This document shows, one piece after another, positions 12,544 to 25,929 of a stretch of 64,000 bases of DNA. The DNA lies in contig NGBS01001165.1 of assembly GCA_002245135.1 (NCBI GenBank), positions 218,049 to 282,048 of the forward strand, in the 5' to 3' direction. A program made the position numbers and the translations under genes. Numbering within the stretch: the first letter of the stretch is position 1; each line of letters begins with the position of its first letter. The notes beneath the pieces were generated by a model that saw only the letters and a list, made by a program, of their open reading frames with translations, was not told the origin of the DNA and did no database searches. This stretch comes from Proteromonas lacertae. Its lineage: Eukaryota; Sar; Bigyra; Opalinata; Proteromonadidae.

Positions 12544-14633
12544 TTAATCATATTTCTTCATCTTTTTACCATTCTCTATCAAATATAAATACAACCAACT
12601 ATTAATTATAAATTAACAACAATATATATATATATATATATACATTAATAAACTACTAATTGTAACACAAAACAATAAAATCATGGCCACACTGCTTTTA
12701 TTAGAATAACCACCACCATTATTATTACATTTATATTCACTTTTGATTTTCTGACCATAATCATGTAAAAATATATGTATTCCATATTCCAATATTCTTA
12801 TTCTATGAATTAATACATTTCCAGTTTCATAATCATGAAGAGTAATAGAAGAAGTTATAGTCTCAATTTTACTGATAAATGATTTCCATAATTTCAAAAA
12901 TGTTTTATAATCATCTAATGTTAGAATTGAATATAAATCATTTTTATTATATCTTCGAAAATGATCTAATCCTTCAATTAAATCACTTATTATATAATTC
13001 AATTCATTTATTATATTATTGCTCTCTATTATATCTTGTATCATTTCTATTGGATGATTATTGTTTAAGCAGAGTGAATTGTATGGATTTTCACAATAAG
13101 ATAATAAGAACAAATTCTCTAATTCATTTGTGTTTTTATTATAATACTTATAAAATGGTGGAATCGACCAAATTGTTGAAAAAAGATTCGTTACAACTAA
13201 ATCATAACAATTCTTCATGTCATAATATACTCTTTCTTCAATTGTTCTGTTATTCTCATTAAAATCAGTAGAATTGTTAAAGAAATTGATTGGATATTTC
13301 TTTGTATAATTCGTTTCTATTCCTATAACCATATCATCATAACTTACACTTTGATATTGTTTATCAAATAATATTGGATTTGTTGAATTCAATTTAAATA
13401 TAAATATTGGAATTGATCTTTCTTCTTCTCCTTCTTCTGTTGCACTTGTTATATGCCAATATGTATCTTCAAACAAAGTTAACCAACGATGTAATTCTTT
13501 AGAATCAATATATTCATTATAATTATCGCTATTATTATTATTATTATTATTATTATATTTTATTGATTGATCAAATGCAATTGAACATAATTCACATTCA
13601 ATAAAATTAGTTTCATGTGCAAATACTCGAATATGTTGATTGGATGGAATTATATTCTTGATTGTGTTATATATTTCCATCCATTTACTTTCTTCTTTTC
13701 CTGTTGATTCAATATCTTCAGTTATTATTAAAACTTGGAGTGTAATTAGTTTGGAAAATCTTTGTTGTTTGAAATATAATGATGGGCAAAAATAAACTGA
13801 TGTGAATTTATCTATTAATGATATAATCTTAGGAATAAAATAGTATCTTATATTCTTCATATTGATTCTTGGAATTGAAGTATTTTGAACTGAACCATAT
13901 ATTCTGATATTGTCATTATTTGGACCATATACTGAAGGACCAGCTGATAAATCTATCCCTATATATCGATATTTATTTGATAAAAAATAATCTCTTTTAT
14001 TATAAGTATAATATTTCTTTTGATTATTGAAATATGGCAAATTACAATTGATTATAAATATTGAATAGGAAATTGCACTTTTGTTATATATTGAATCAAA
14101 TAATGGAGATAATATATCGGAAGGTAATATATTGTTTTGATATTTTGACATATATTGCTCTATTGTACTTTTCACTGAATTACATAAATTATTTCCTGTA
14201 TGGGATACTTTGTATAAATATTTTCTACTTATCAGCAAATTTTCACTAGATTTTGTTTCTTTCGATGTATCTACTGGAATAAGTATTTCATTTGAATTCT
14301 TTGAAAGATATTTTTCTACTGTGTTTTCATCTAGCTTGATTTTACCATACCCACTACCATCAAATCCAACCAAGTTTATATTTATATGAATTGGAACAAT
14401 GAAACTCTCTAATTCTTCGATTTTTTCAGTTAAGTTATAGTTTGACTTTTGATAATTCACTTCTTTATTGAATAGCACATTCGCATTTTTCTATATAAAT
14501 TATATTTCATTTGTTATACATTAGAACCATCTATCTCTTTCAATGCAGCATCGATCTCTATTTTGTAATCTTTATTACTGTGGCATGATACTTCTACTAG
14601 TAATAATATCAAAAGCAGGAACATATATTCCAT
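12544..14633 (-). CDS. type I membrane protein, SPOT1/DUF7906-like
   Basis: Three exons join in frame: 14633-14520, 14490-12644 and 12598-12544 (introns 29 and 45 bp), giving 671 residues. The start at 14633 gives a clean signal peptide (MEYMFLLLILLLVEVSC). The luminal part carries a strand of the type NLVGFDGSGYG, then a YIGIDLSAGPSVYGP stretch, and a C-terminal membrane helix (about 645-665) with a short basic tail. These two stretches resemble the plant SPOT1 (At5g58100)/DUF7906 family of secretory-pathway membrane proteins; I recall that from memory and could not align it. A paralogue with the same layout is at 41504-44042. Its molecular job is not known to me. It is divergent from the pseudokinase gene at 15181, with about 550 bp between. 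Confidence 0.75.
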
Positions 14634-15180
14634 AATTGAGAAATTTATAAAATTGTAATTGTGTAATTTTGCGTCATAATTACATTAGTAAATAAAAAGC
14701 ATTATAAAATCAATATTTAAGTCAAGATGATTATAGGGATATAATCATCTTTCATTCAGATATTTTTATTCCCAGAAATCTTATATCAGAGTTAAATTAA
14801 TTATCAAAATGTTTAAAAGCTCAAGTAATAATACAATAGTAAATGAGATTTTAGTAATTTGAAGTTATTAAGCATTTTTATTGCTAGGAGTTAACTTATT
14901 AAAGATATCTAATCAAGAATTCTCATAAACATTGGTTAAAGCTTAGTCAAATGGAGTTCTCTATGGTTTAATTTGATTGAAAGATGTTGTTTATGATGAA
15001 TTGATTGGAGAGATTTGTAGAAAAGTATGAATAAATTGAAGAAGTATATGTGTTTGAAGATAATGAGTTAATTTATATCTATAGATGTAAAGATATTTGG
15101 TATTAGTGGATATTGTTGAAATTGTGTAAAAATTCTAAAATAGTGAATGAAACGAATCAATATTTTTAAACTCTCAAAAA
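14634..15180. other. intergenic region between divergent genes
   Basis: About 550 bp between the start of the SPOT1-like gene (minus strand) and the pseudokinase-LRR gene (plus strand). No open frame is convincing. The only structured element I see is a perfect 12-bp hairpin at 14724-14751. Promoters for both genes should lie here. Confidence 0.5.
14724..14751. repeat. perfect 12-bp hairpin with GGGA loop
   Basis: Positions 14724-14735 (AAGATGATTATA) are the exact reverse complement of 14740-14751, with the 4-base loop GGGA. The stem includes G/C pairs and is not a simple TA repeat. It lies in a 550-bp intergenic region between divergent genes. It could be a protein-binding palindrome, part of a small RNA or a terminator. 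Confidence 0.6.
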
Positions 15181-16966
15181 ATGTCTTTCTTAGAATTACT
15201 GTTTGAAGCAATTTTATCCTTACTATTATCATGTTTCACACAGGTATATATTTATATATTGTTATTTAATTTCTGTTTAGAAAAATAAGAGGATTGAGAA
15301 GAAGAATAGTGATATGGATATGATAGAACAAAGAATAAAAGGTAATAAAATAGTGAAAATCCTAAATATTGAAGGGATGAAAGAAAAGAAAGTATTAAAA
15401 TTCCTAGAGAATAACTCAATATTGTCAGAATATTGTTCATCCTTCATTTATCCTTTTTTAAATCATCAGTTGAATAAATGCAATAAACAAATGATATTGG
15501 AGAGATATTATTATTTGCAAGATTTAGAAGAAGTTATTCAAAATATCTCGTTATCAAGAAGTGGTATATATGGTATTATATGTGGTACATGTGATGTTCT
15601 AATGATGTTAAATGAAAATGATATAACATTAAAGAATTTAAAGAGTAGTAACATAATATATGGAAAGGATGGTGAAATAAAGTTATGTGATTTATTGTTG
15701 AATGAGTTGAGAAGAGAAGATGAAATGAGATTGTATGACATCTGCTTCAAAAGCCCAGAAGAATTAAGTGGATTAGAATGTAAAGAGAAAAGTGTGATTT
15801 GGTCAATTGGATGTATATTATATGAAATGATTTGTAAGAAATTGCCATTCAATGAAGATAATGATATTATGAAAACCAAAGAGAATATTCTGAAATGTAA
15901 ATACAGTCTAGATAGGAAATGTGATGATATAATGAAAGAAATGATATTCCGAATGTTAAAAGTAAGAAGTGATGATAGAATGACTTTAAGAGAGTTGAAA
16001 AAAGAGATGATCAAAATGAGTGAAATATTGAAAGATAAAGATAATAATGTAATGATGTATAAAGAAAGAAAAGAGATATTGTATAAAAATGATTATTCAA
16101 TAGAAATATCACCATTTGATGTTTTACATGAATTAGAATATTATAAGGAAGATGATTTAATAGAAATGTACAATAAAAAAGCAGATGATAGAGTATTAGC
16201 ATTTTTGTTGAATAAATATCTTTTCATTAGATTTAATTTATCATATCTATTAAGAGACAAGTTGAAATTTCAAATTTATCATCAATGTGAATATGATGAA
16301 AGTAATGTGTGTTATTTAGATTGGATGTTGTTTAACATGAATAGTTTTAAAAATACTCTATATATTAGTATAAAGAAACAATGTATACATGAAAAACAAT
16401 GGCGTGGAGATTGTTTTTGTTGTTGTAAGGAAGGAATAAGATATTTCTTCAAAATAATTAAGCTAATGTTAAACACAAAAAGTATTAGTAGTATATTATA
16501 ATTTAATTCTGTCTTAATAGTGTATAATATTAAGAATATACCTATTGAAAATCAATCATTATTTGGATCATGTTTCTCACAATTATCTAACTTAGAAGAA
16601 TTAGAATTATTTAGCTGTTGTCATTTAACTTCTGAATTTATAAAATCATTTGTTAAATCAATTCCAAAAATGAAATTGAAATATCTTGATCTTCATGGTA
16701 TTATATTATCTATACTGATTTATTTTTGTATAGGCAATCCAATTGGTTTAAATGGATTTAAAATGCTACTTCCATATTTGCATCTATTAATCAACAAGTA
16801 TGGTATATTGAATCTTTCAGGCATGAATTTAGATGATGAAGCAATGATATTATTATCAAAAGAGTTATATAAATATCCAAATCTTAAGAAAATAAATATT
16901 AGAGAAAATGATGATATTCATTCAAAAGGATTAAAAGCCTTACCTTACAAATTTACATTCACATAA
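15181..16966 (+). CDS. membrane-anchored pseudokinase with C-terminal leucine-rich repeats
   Basis: Four exons join in frame: 15181-15243, 15281-16490, 16521-16697 and 16734-16966 (introns 37, 30 and 36 bp), giving 560 residues. The first exon encodes a hydrophobic segment (LFEAILSLLLSCF), a membrane anchor or signal. Residues about 30-260 keep a protein-kinase outline: an SPEEL stretch in the place of APE and VIWSIGCILYEM in the place of DxWSxG. In the catalytic loop the usual HRDLKPSN is KNLKSSN, so the catalytic Asp is Asn, and the DFG site reads CDLL. No clear glycine loop or VAIK Lys is seen. A Cys-rich stretch follows (around residue 390), then LRR units. Probably a signalling pseudokinase or scaffold. 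A related layout is at 19061-21564. Confidence 0.8.
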
Positions 16967-17192
16967 TATGTTTATTTTCTTTCTATTATGGTATTTTAAA
17001 ATGAAAATAACATAAAATTCTTTCAATACTATATAATAATTCAAAAGAATTTATTTCTCTTTTTAGGATTAAGTTTTATTATTAAAATAGTTACTTAGAA
17101 ATTATAAATTCCAAATATGAAGTTAAAAAGAACAAAAACTGAAATAATACATAATTAGTATATATATCAACACAATTCTAGAATTAAGAATA

Positions 17193-18830
17193 CTATTCAT
17201 CTCTTTCATAGATAATATTACCTTCTTTTATTGTCATTAACACTTTTATATTCTTCAAATCTTCAATATCTATTTCCAACGGATTCTTATCCAACACTAT
17301 TAAATCTGCTAATTTATCAACTTCAATACTTCCTTTTACATTCTCTTCGAAATTTTGATATGCACAATTGATAGTAACAGCTCTAATTGCATCCATTACA
17401 CTTACTCTTTGATTTTTACCTAATAACAAACCATTTCTTGTTTTACGATTAACAGCATTATGAACTGCAAATATTCCATTCACTAATTTAACTGGAGAAT
17501 CTTGATGTAATGTAAATTTCATATTCTTTTCTAACATCCATCCAATTGGACTGATATTTTCACTTCTTTCACTACCAAATACTGAATTATAATGATAATC
17601 TCCCCAATAATAAACATGATCATTAAATACAGTTGCTATAACATTTAACAATTTCAATTCATCAATTTGATCTTTTCTTAATAATTGGCAATGAACTAAC
17701 ACTGGTCTTGTGTTATTATAATTATTTGTTAATTTTATAGCTTCTTTATAACATCTTATAAATTGATCAGCTGAAGCATCACCATTACAATGGCTGTGAA
17801 TCTGCCAATTATTCTCTAAACACATTTTGTAATATTCTATTAAATCTTCATCACTATGTCTTCCATATCCTTTATAATTATTATCCTTTATATCTCGAGG
17901 GATTTTATAATAAGGTTGACTTAACCAAGCTGTTTTTGCTTGAGGTGAACCATCTAGCCAAGTCTTTGCTCCTCCTAATTTATAATGATTTTTATATTCT
18001 TTACTTCCATCTTTTAACATCATTTCCTTTGTAAATGGTTCTACTGCTAATGCATAGATATCGATTCTAAGTTTATTTAATTCACTACATTTTTTCAATA
18101 ACTCGTGATATTCAGGTAATATACTAGCATCAAAAGCTGTTGTAAATCCTTGACTGAAATAATACTCTTCTACTTCTAATATATCCTTTATACTATCTTC
18201 TTCACTCTTTTTTACTTGATTTGTCATACTTCCATCTATATTCATAAAAGCATTTTCTTCCAATAAACCATTTGCTTCACCACTATCTGCAAATCGACAG
18301 ATTTTACCACCATATGGATCTTTAACATCTTTTTTATCATATCCTAATAGCTTCAAACCTAATGAGTTCGTAACTCCAACATGACCTGATATATGACTAA
18401 TCATAATTGGAATTGTTGTACTGACTTTATCTAAATCGTATCTATTTGGTGGAACTTCATCTTCATAAAGAGTATTATCATAGCCAAAGCCTATAAACCA
18501 TTCACCGTCTTTAAAACTCTTTTTCTGGATTTCTATTTTCATTCCTTCTATTAATTCATTAACTGAACAATATAAATCTAAACGAGCTAATGAATGTGTT
18601 TGAGCAACTGCAGTTATATGACTGTGAGGATCAATGAATCCAGGTAACAATGTTTTACCTTTTAAATCGTATAATATAGTATTGTCATTTTTAAACTCAA
18701 ATATTTCCTTTGTACTTCCTCTATATCTTATAATTCCATCACTGATGAATATTGCTTCACATATTGTATTATACTCATCAACAGTAATGATTGTACCATT
18801 ATAGAATATGATATCTTTCATATAGAACAA
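17193..18830 (-). CDS. amidohydrolase family 3 metal-dependent hydrolase (YtcJ-like)
   Basis: A single exon of 545 residues with no intron. It has the amidohydrolase layout: an N-terminal beta-sandwich strand, then GFIDPHSH with the metal-binding HxH near residue 70, HSHCNGDAS near 342, VHCQ near 378 and HQDSPV near 445, and a C-terminal return to the beta-sandwich (DLIVLDKNPLE). These are the marks of the YtcJ/LAF3-type family, whose natural substrates are mostly unknown; cytoplasmic hydrolysis of an amide or imine substrate is likely. The full length matches bacterial and plant relatives (about 530-580). No targeting signal is seen. Lack of introns in an intron-dense region suggests transfer from a prokaryote, or simply intron loss. 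It is convergent with the gene ending at 16966. Confidence 0.9.
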   Translation of the reverse strand: MFYMKDIIFYNGTIITVDEYNTICEAIFISDGIIRYRGSTKEIFEFKNDNTILYDLKGKTLLPGFIDPHSHITAVAQTHSLARLDLYCSVNELIEGMKIEIQKKSFKDGEWFIGFGYDNTLYEDEVPPNRYDLDKVSTTIPIMISHISGHVGVTNSLGLKLLGYDKKDVKDPYGGKICRFADSGEANGLLEENAFMNIDGSMTNQVKKSEEDSIKDILEVEEYYFSQGFTTAFDASILPEYHELLKKCSELNKLRIDIYALAVEPFTKEMMLKDGSKEYKNHYKLGGAKTWLDGSPQAKTAWLSQPYYKIPRDIKDNNYKGYGRHSDEDLIEYYKMCLENNWQIHSHCNGDASADQFIRCYKEAIKLTNNYNNTRPVLVHCQLLRKDQIDELKLLNVIATVFNDHVYYWGDYHYNSVFGSERSENISPIGWMLEKNMKFTLHQDSPVKLVNGIFAVHNAVNRKTRNGLLLGKNQRVSVMDAIRAVTINCAYQNFEENVKGSIEVDKLADLIVLDKNPLEIDIEDLKNIKVLMTIKEGNIIYERDE

Positions 18831-19060
18831 AATATAGAAGAAACAATCTAATAAAGTTTGATTTTGGTTTGCTAAATTATTTTAAAAAATATGAATTTTC
18901 ATTGTGCTGTGAAAGTGAAAATGCCAATATAATTATCAATACACAGTTTATATAGTTTTAAAAGTATAAATAGTATTATATTTGCAGTATATAAGCAACA
19001 TATGAAGATCTTCACATATACAGGTATTAATATAACACATGAACCGTTTAATCAAATATT

Positions 19061-19962
19061 TTAACTGAATTTATCAACAATAAACACTTTTATCTGAGGA
19101 TTTGGATGATTATCTTTAATTCTCTTCTTTATATCTTGATAATCATGTATTAAATTCTGTGCAACATACAGTTCCTTCAATTTTGTACAAACATATATAT
19201 TTTCTATCAACACATTCATTCCAATGTCACTAATCTTGTTATTCCTCATTGATAGTCTTGCTAGATTAGTAATATAACTTAGATTATAACATAAATTAAT
19301 AATTCCATCATCTGTAGTATCAATACATGGAAATAAAAGATCTTGAAGCTTAGGTATATATCTCAATTGTTGACTTAATTTAATTATACTTTCATCTCCA
19401 ATTGGATTTTCACCAAATGATAATTCGAGAAGAGAAGTTAATACACTAATGTGATCAAACAATTTCATCATTCCTCTATCATCAATATTGTTTGAAAATA
19501 AATCAAGACGACTTAAATGCTTTAAATATGTAATTGAATATATAAAAGTATCAACACTTGCATTTGTTAGTGTATTATCTATAACAATTATAGTAAAATT
19601 TAATAATAAATAATACTGCATAGGAATAGAGAATCTAGTTGTAATAAACTGCTACAATAAGAACAAAATGATAAAAAATTATCATCATTTATATTATTCC
19701 TAGTAAAATTCACCTAATATAATATTCGGAATAAAATGCAAATTTCTATTAAATGATTCACATCCTAACATTCCCAACATTATTACCAGAGAAATCGAGA
19801 AATCTTAAATGAGTAGTAAAACTCAAATTATTACATAGTTCCATTATTCCCATTTCTTTTACTTTGTTGTTAGAAATGTTTAATCGTCTTAATTGATTAA
19901 CATAAGAAAGATTTTGACTTAATGCTTTTATACCTTCATCTTCTATCTCATTATCTAACATT

Positions 19963-19993
<31 letters not shown>

Positions 19994-21564
19994 TATACCA
20001 CTTATTGAGAAATCTGTTAAATCAATCATATAACTCAAATTATTACATAACATTACCATTCCTTCATCAGTTATTTTATTCTCTATTAAAAAATAAAAAT
20101 GTAGAAATTGAATATATATAAATTATACTATTCAAATAAAGTGATTGTATTGATGTAATATAATGAATATTATCACAAAAACCAATAATACCTCTGTCAT
20201 CAATACAATTTGCTATTTAAAATATAAAAATAATAAAAAATGTATATATATATATACTACTAAGTATAAGTTCATTTAATAATTGTATTTTACTCAAACT
20301 GTTACTTAACGATATTAAACCTTCACTACTTATATTATTGGCTATTTAAATATAATACAAATAGTATATATATATCATACAGTCAAAATGAAGAGATAAC
20401 ATATTTGTAACAGAACTGAAATGATTAGTTAAAGATATAATTCCATAATCTCCAATATCATTATGTGTTAAGTCTAAATACTTTAACTTTGATACATAAC
20501 ATAGATTTCTACTAAGTTCAGTAATGCTCTTGTCTGTTAATTTATTATCTAAATGTACATAATAATAATAATAACAGATATTGGAGTGAATATATAATAA
20601 TAATATACAACTAAGTGAAAGTATCAGTAATTCTTTTAAATTAGTGATATTTTTCGTAAAGTATTTCATTCCAAAATCATCAATATTATTTCCATTCATT
20701 AGGAATATCTTTTTATCTGATACACTTAAATTCACATCAAATATATATTCTAATCCATAATTCCCCATATTCACTATTAAAATAATAATAATAATAATTA
20801 TTATTATTATTGTTATACAATTACTATAAATACTCACGTATTTGTTATTATCACATCTTTGTATTTCATCACATACATTTACTATATAGCAAATATGAAT
20901 ATTAAATCATACTTATATTTCTATCAACCGGATGATATAATGAATAATAATATTCTTTCATATTTACTGTGAATAACTCTCTTAATAGTTCATTTTTATC
21001 CAATTCATCATTTACCATAATATCTTCACTATTCAATATTAATCTTAATTCCTCAAATAATAAAGTTTCTACATCGATATTATCTAATTTATTAATCATT
21101 TCAGTAGTAGTAGTATGTGGATTGTTTTCTTTGTTATAGATTGACTTTAAAAGTGTCATAAAATAGTGCATTTCATATTCCTTCTTTTCAGAATATTGAT
21201 TTATATTTATAAACATTTCATCGACATAAATATTACTATGCTTGTCTATATACATATCATTCACTTCAATATTGAAATATGATAATCCTATACATTTAAT
21301 TTCAAGAATTAGATTTAGTAACTGTTCAACTATATTCATAACATCGTGTTCACCACATTTTATCTTTGAATGAATGGAAACAACATCCAACTTTTCTTTT
21401 TCTAACATTAACATTCCATTTGTTACAAAATATACAAAATGCTTCCATATTCTCTGAATGCATAGTAAATTTATAATTTCCAAATTTTCTATCATATACA
21501 TCAAATATTTCGGTTTAATTGTCGATAAGTCATAATCTATTGTTTTATTGTATTTATTTTCCAT
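19061..21564 (-). CDS. degenerate kinase-like domain followed by leucine-rich repeats
   Basis: A multi-exon gene. Exons I could join: 21564-20913, 20881-20834, 20773-20609, 20548-20381, 20341-20256, 20212-20129, 20081-19999, 19954 to about 19770, then, after a junction I could not settle (19622-19760), to the stop at 19061. Introns of 31-60 bp, GTA..TAG, tend to fall once per LRR unit. The N-terminal 220 residues faintly follow a kinase C-lobe (LSYFNIEVNDMYIDKHSNIYVDE in the place of the HRD to DFG region) but lack the catalytic residues, so it is a pseudokinase at best. The rest is a series of LRRs (LRRLNISNNKV; LSRLDLFSNNI; LARLSMRNNKI) ending with DNHPNPQIKVFIVDKFS. Same family as 15181-16966 and the dead gene at 11218. 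Probably a protein-interaction role. Confidence 0.7.
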
Positions 21565-21717
21565 TTCCTAATGCAATCAATAAATATTAATATATTTATA
21601 TTGATCTATTTCGAAAATTATATCTAGAAGATAAAATAGAGAAAAAAAAATTCTTTTGGTTAATAAAAAATAATTTTCTTAAACCAAAAAAAATAAAAAG
21701 TAATAAAAATAATCATT

Positions 21718-24700
21718 TTAATCCTCATCTGATACTTCAACATCATCATTAATTACTTTTCCATTCAAATCCTTATTTTTCAAATTTCCAACCCAGAATA
21801 CATCAGGACAATCATTTTCTTGTGTAATTGCTTTGATTTTATAGATAAATAATTCCAAATTCTTCTTTATCTTAGGAGCTATTGAAATCATTGAAGTATT
21901 TCTTGTAGATTTACCGTGACTGCATAATGCCTGAATTTGTCTAGTTCCTTTCTGAAAAGTCTTTAATATATCAGTAATCTCATTAATATAACTCTTAAAA
22001 ATCTTTGAAATAAATGAAATAATCTTTGATAAGAAAATATCTATAAATTTCGATCCATACTTCAATGCTGAAGTTAATATTGGTCTAGTCTGTACATAAG
22101 AAGTAAAATGAATCAAAGTAGTAAATGTAACAACATGTTGACCTATAACCCTTAAGGTATTTATCACATCTTCAGTATCCAATTCAACCAATGAAAATGA
22201 TTGTTGAGTAACTTCAATTAAAGTAGAATAATACAACGGTAATGTTGTTTTATTGAGTGTGGGAAAATTTTCGGAGAAATTAATAGCTTTATTTTCTTCA
22301 TCCATCAATTCTCGAAATGTTGTTCCAACGAAATGCATTGTTAAATCAAATTGAATTGGAGTTTGTAGAAAATAGTACTTCAATAACATTCCTATATTTT
22401 TAGCTTTATAATTTGCTATATTCCAGTTTTTTTGTAAGAATGAAGAGAGTAGCAAATTGTATGATTTTCTTTTCAATTTGTAAAGTTCATCATCTGTTGA
22501 TTCTATTATTTCAACTATCTTCTTTAATAAATCAATATATGTATTGATTATATTGAAATTAGTTATATGTTCTAAGATTGATTGTATATATTCAAATGCC
22601 AATTTCAATATTTCTGTTTTAGTTTTTTTATTATTCTCGTCATTTTCTACTTCACATTTTGCTAATATTCTCAATACTACTTTATAATAATCGTTATAAC
22701 TCTCAACGAATTCAGAATGTAATAAAACTATAAATATCTTTCCAATATAATCGATGATTTCATCATCATAATCACTATTATCATCTTCACTTAAACTTGG
22801 AGTAACATTTTTATCAATAATTCTCAAACTAATTTGATTTCTTAACGATCTTAATACTTCCTTTTGTAGATAACTGAACATTTCTTGAGGTGTATAGTTA
22901 TTGTTGTTATTTGTTGATACTTCATGCATTTGTCTCATCTTTGTAAAGAATCCTCTTGGTGGATCTAAAACTGCTTTTATAGTTGGATAATTCTCAGATA
23001 ATAGTAATAATATTGATTGTGAGTTTAATTGGTATAATTGAATGGTATTATTTTCTAGTGATTGTGATTTGATTGTTTTACATTTTAATAATATCAATGA
23101 ATGAGGATGAAATGTTACTACTTCTGTTTCATATAAAGATGATAATGTATTGGATGATGATAATGATGATGATATATTGATGGATTTTGATTTATTTTGG
23201 CTTTTTCCTTTGCCTTTCTCTCCACTTTCTATTCAATAATATAATAATTATATACTTTCTATTGTTTTGAATTTCTTTCTAATTGTTTCTTCTACTTCAC
23301 TGATATTCTCACATCTTAAATAACACATTCTTATTATCTCATTTCCATCAATATTACTAAATATCGATATTAATAATCTTAACCATTGTAAACTATACAA
23401 ATAACACAACTTTAATATATCAACAGTTTCAGATTTATAGATTGTAATGTCATTCAATGTGTCAACTGACACTAGTAACAAAGGATAACTTAAATAAGGA
23501 ATTAAATTGATTATATTGTTATGTATAATTTCATTACATAAAACCAGTAATTTAAACTCTGGTATAAATAGATTGATGATATATTTATTTTGGTTTAATA
23601 GTAATAATAACACATTTATAACTTTATTATTGTTGTTATTTGCTAGGTTATAAATAGGTTTTGGTATAATATTATCATAGTCTTTTAATTCTTCATATAC
23701 ACCTCCTTCAGGTATATCACTCACAAACAAGTTATCAAATTCTTGAGATACTAAATTGTAGATTATTTCAATGAATTTAATATCATATTTTCCATTTTCA
23801 ATATAACTACTCAGTTCATTATAAAAGAAAGACTTCAATTTCGTATCTCTTTTACAAATAGAATAACATAAGTTGAATATTTCATTACAATTATCAAATG
23901 AAGATTTTCCATTATAAGTTGGTATTTCTGATAATATGTCAATAACTGACAGTGAAAAAATCACTCCAATTTGTTGATATTGTTCCGACGTGTTTGATAA
24001 ATGTTTTTGAATATAAATTAACAATTCATCGAATGAAAATCCAGGATTATCGTTTGATAAACAACATAACTTTGTCAATATTTTTGATATAATTTTATGA
24101 TCTTCTTTATTCAATGTATAGATTATATCTAATAATGAACGAATATATAATCCATAATACTGAAAATTATTAATCAACTCAGGTTCTGTATATTTATATA
24201 ATAACAATAAACATTTGTTTGTCGTATTTGGAGTAAAACCATTAACATGAGAAATGATAGTCAAAATTACTTTCTGTTTATCACTTGGATTATCAAAATA
24301 TTTAAATAATATATAATACAATGTAATACCTCTATCAATGAATATTGGTTCATTTTTATTCACTAAATGAGATGCTAATTGTAAAAGTACTGTAAAATAT
24401 GGTTGAAATAATAATTGATAATTATTCAAAGAATCTTCTATTAATTGTGATGATATTATTTCATTTTCACATAATTTTCTGAATATTGATTCAGCTTTGG
24501 ATGATATTGAAGTGATTGATAAACATATATAAATCAACCATATATCAAATATACTTATACTATCAACTGTTACTTTTTTGATTATTTTAAATATCTTAGT
24601 TGTAATATCAATTTTACATTTTAATAAACTTGAAATGGTATTAAAGAATATATGAAAACTATCGAAATCCTGTTGTATAATATCAGCAGTGATATAATTC

Positions 24701-25608
24701 CTATATTTATTAAATATACCATTCAATTGTTCTATATCTAAATATTGTAATGAAAACTTCAATATAATAGCATTTTGTGTTATTTTCACTTTATCTATTA
24801 ATTGTAATAGTGTAGATCGAATAATTACTATTTGATCAGCGGTTAAATCTAAATCACTAAGTAAATCTATCACATACACTGTCAAATTCGGTTCACCCGT
24901 TATTAAATCCATCAATGATTGGATAGATTGTGACATTGTTTCTTCATTAATGAATTCACTTAAAATTGATAATAATTGTCTTTGTATTATTAATGGTAAT
25001 ATCCCCAAATATTGGAATATTAAATTTATTATATTGGAGATGTTGTTGTGAAAATCTGTCCATCTTAACTGGGAAATTATTAGATTAACTGTGCAATTAT
25101 CAGGAAAATTGTCATTATCATTCTCATCACTGTATACTGGTATTTGCTCAAATAAATACTCCACTAATTTCATCTGTAATAGTTCCACATCGAGTGAAAC
25201 TTTGCATATAGAATCACCAAAATGTCCATTCTCTTGATCAGATGGCTTGTCTGAAATCCAAATTGGTGATAAAAACGTTCTAAAATTTTCTCTATCCTCA
25301 GACAGTAATTTTACACAATTTAAATAAGATGAGCATTTTTCTGGAGTACTTAAACTCTCTTTTATTTTACTTTGAAATATGGATAGATCTTTGGTTTGAA
25401 CTTTCGATAGTTTAGATGCTTCCCACTCATAATTTATCTCACAATCGTTTAATAAAGGAAAAAAGAAACCATCCAATTCACTTGATTGGTCTTCTACCTC
25501 TGGACGTTTTGCTGGAGGTACTTCTGTTGGATTTGACTTTCTTTTTAATCTCATATTCAAAAAACGCGATTTCGCGCCAATTCGATTTATTCTTAAATAG
25601 AAAAACAT
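21718..25608 (-). CDS. FANCD2: FANCD2, Fanconi anaemia DNA crosslink repair protein
   Basis: Two exons, 25608-23256 and 23228-21718, joined across a 27-bp intron (23229-23255) that restores the frame exactly; 1287 residues, or 1269 if the second Met (25554) is used. FANCD2 pairs with FANCI, is monoubiquitinated and clamps DNA at interstrand crosslinks. Recognisable family stretches are LPLIIQRQLLSILSEF near residue 210, the helical VIDLLSDLDLTADQIVIIRSTLLQLIDKV segment and, near the end, LKTFQKGTRQIQALCSHGK with the FWVGNLKNKDLNG motif. A basic RLKRKSNPTEVPPAKRP stretch near the start looks like a nuclear localisation signal and the C-terminus is acidic. It is somewhat shorter than human FANCD2 (about 1450). 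I could not place the ubiquitinated lysine with certainty. Confidence 0.92.
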
Positions 25609-25929
25609 TTGGTATTAATTTTCTTTTTATTATGTTGATGGTTATAAATTACATATATTCTGAAAACTTCTTACAAATTGTAATATTGATGTGTGATTCA
25701 GTTATTTAGCTTGCAAGTTGGTATGATTTCTTGTGTTATATATTATTTAAATAAATTATAGTATATATTTAATGAGTAACTAAAGAAAAGAGTTTTTCTG
25801 TATTTGTTGAATTACAGTGAGTATATTGATCGAGATGTATTTAGTATTATAAATACCATTAAAATAATATAAAGAAAATCAAAATACTTTTAAAAAAAGT
25901 TAAATCACAATTTATAATGTTTAATTTAA

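Noticed and set aside
25416-25709. Plus-strand frame overlapping the start of FANCD2
   Set aside because: Antisense to a confidently assigned gene and without recognisable features.
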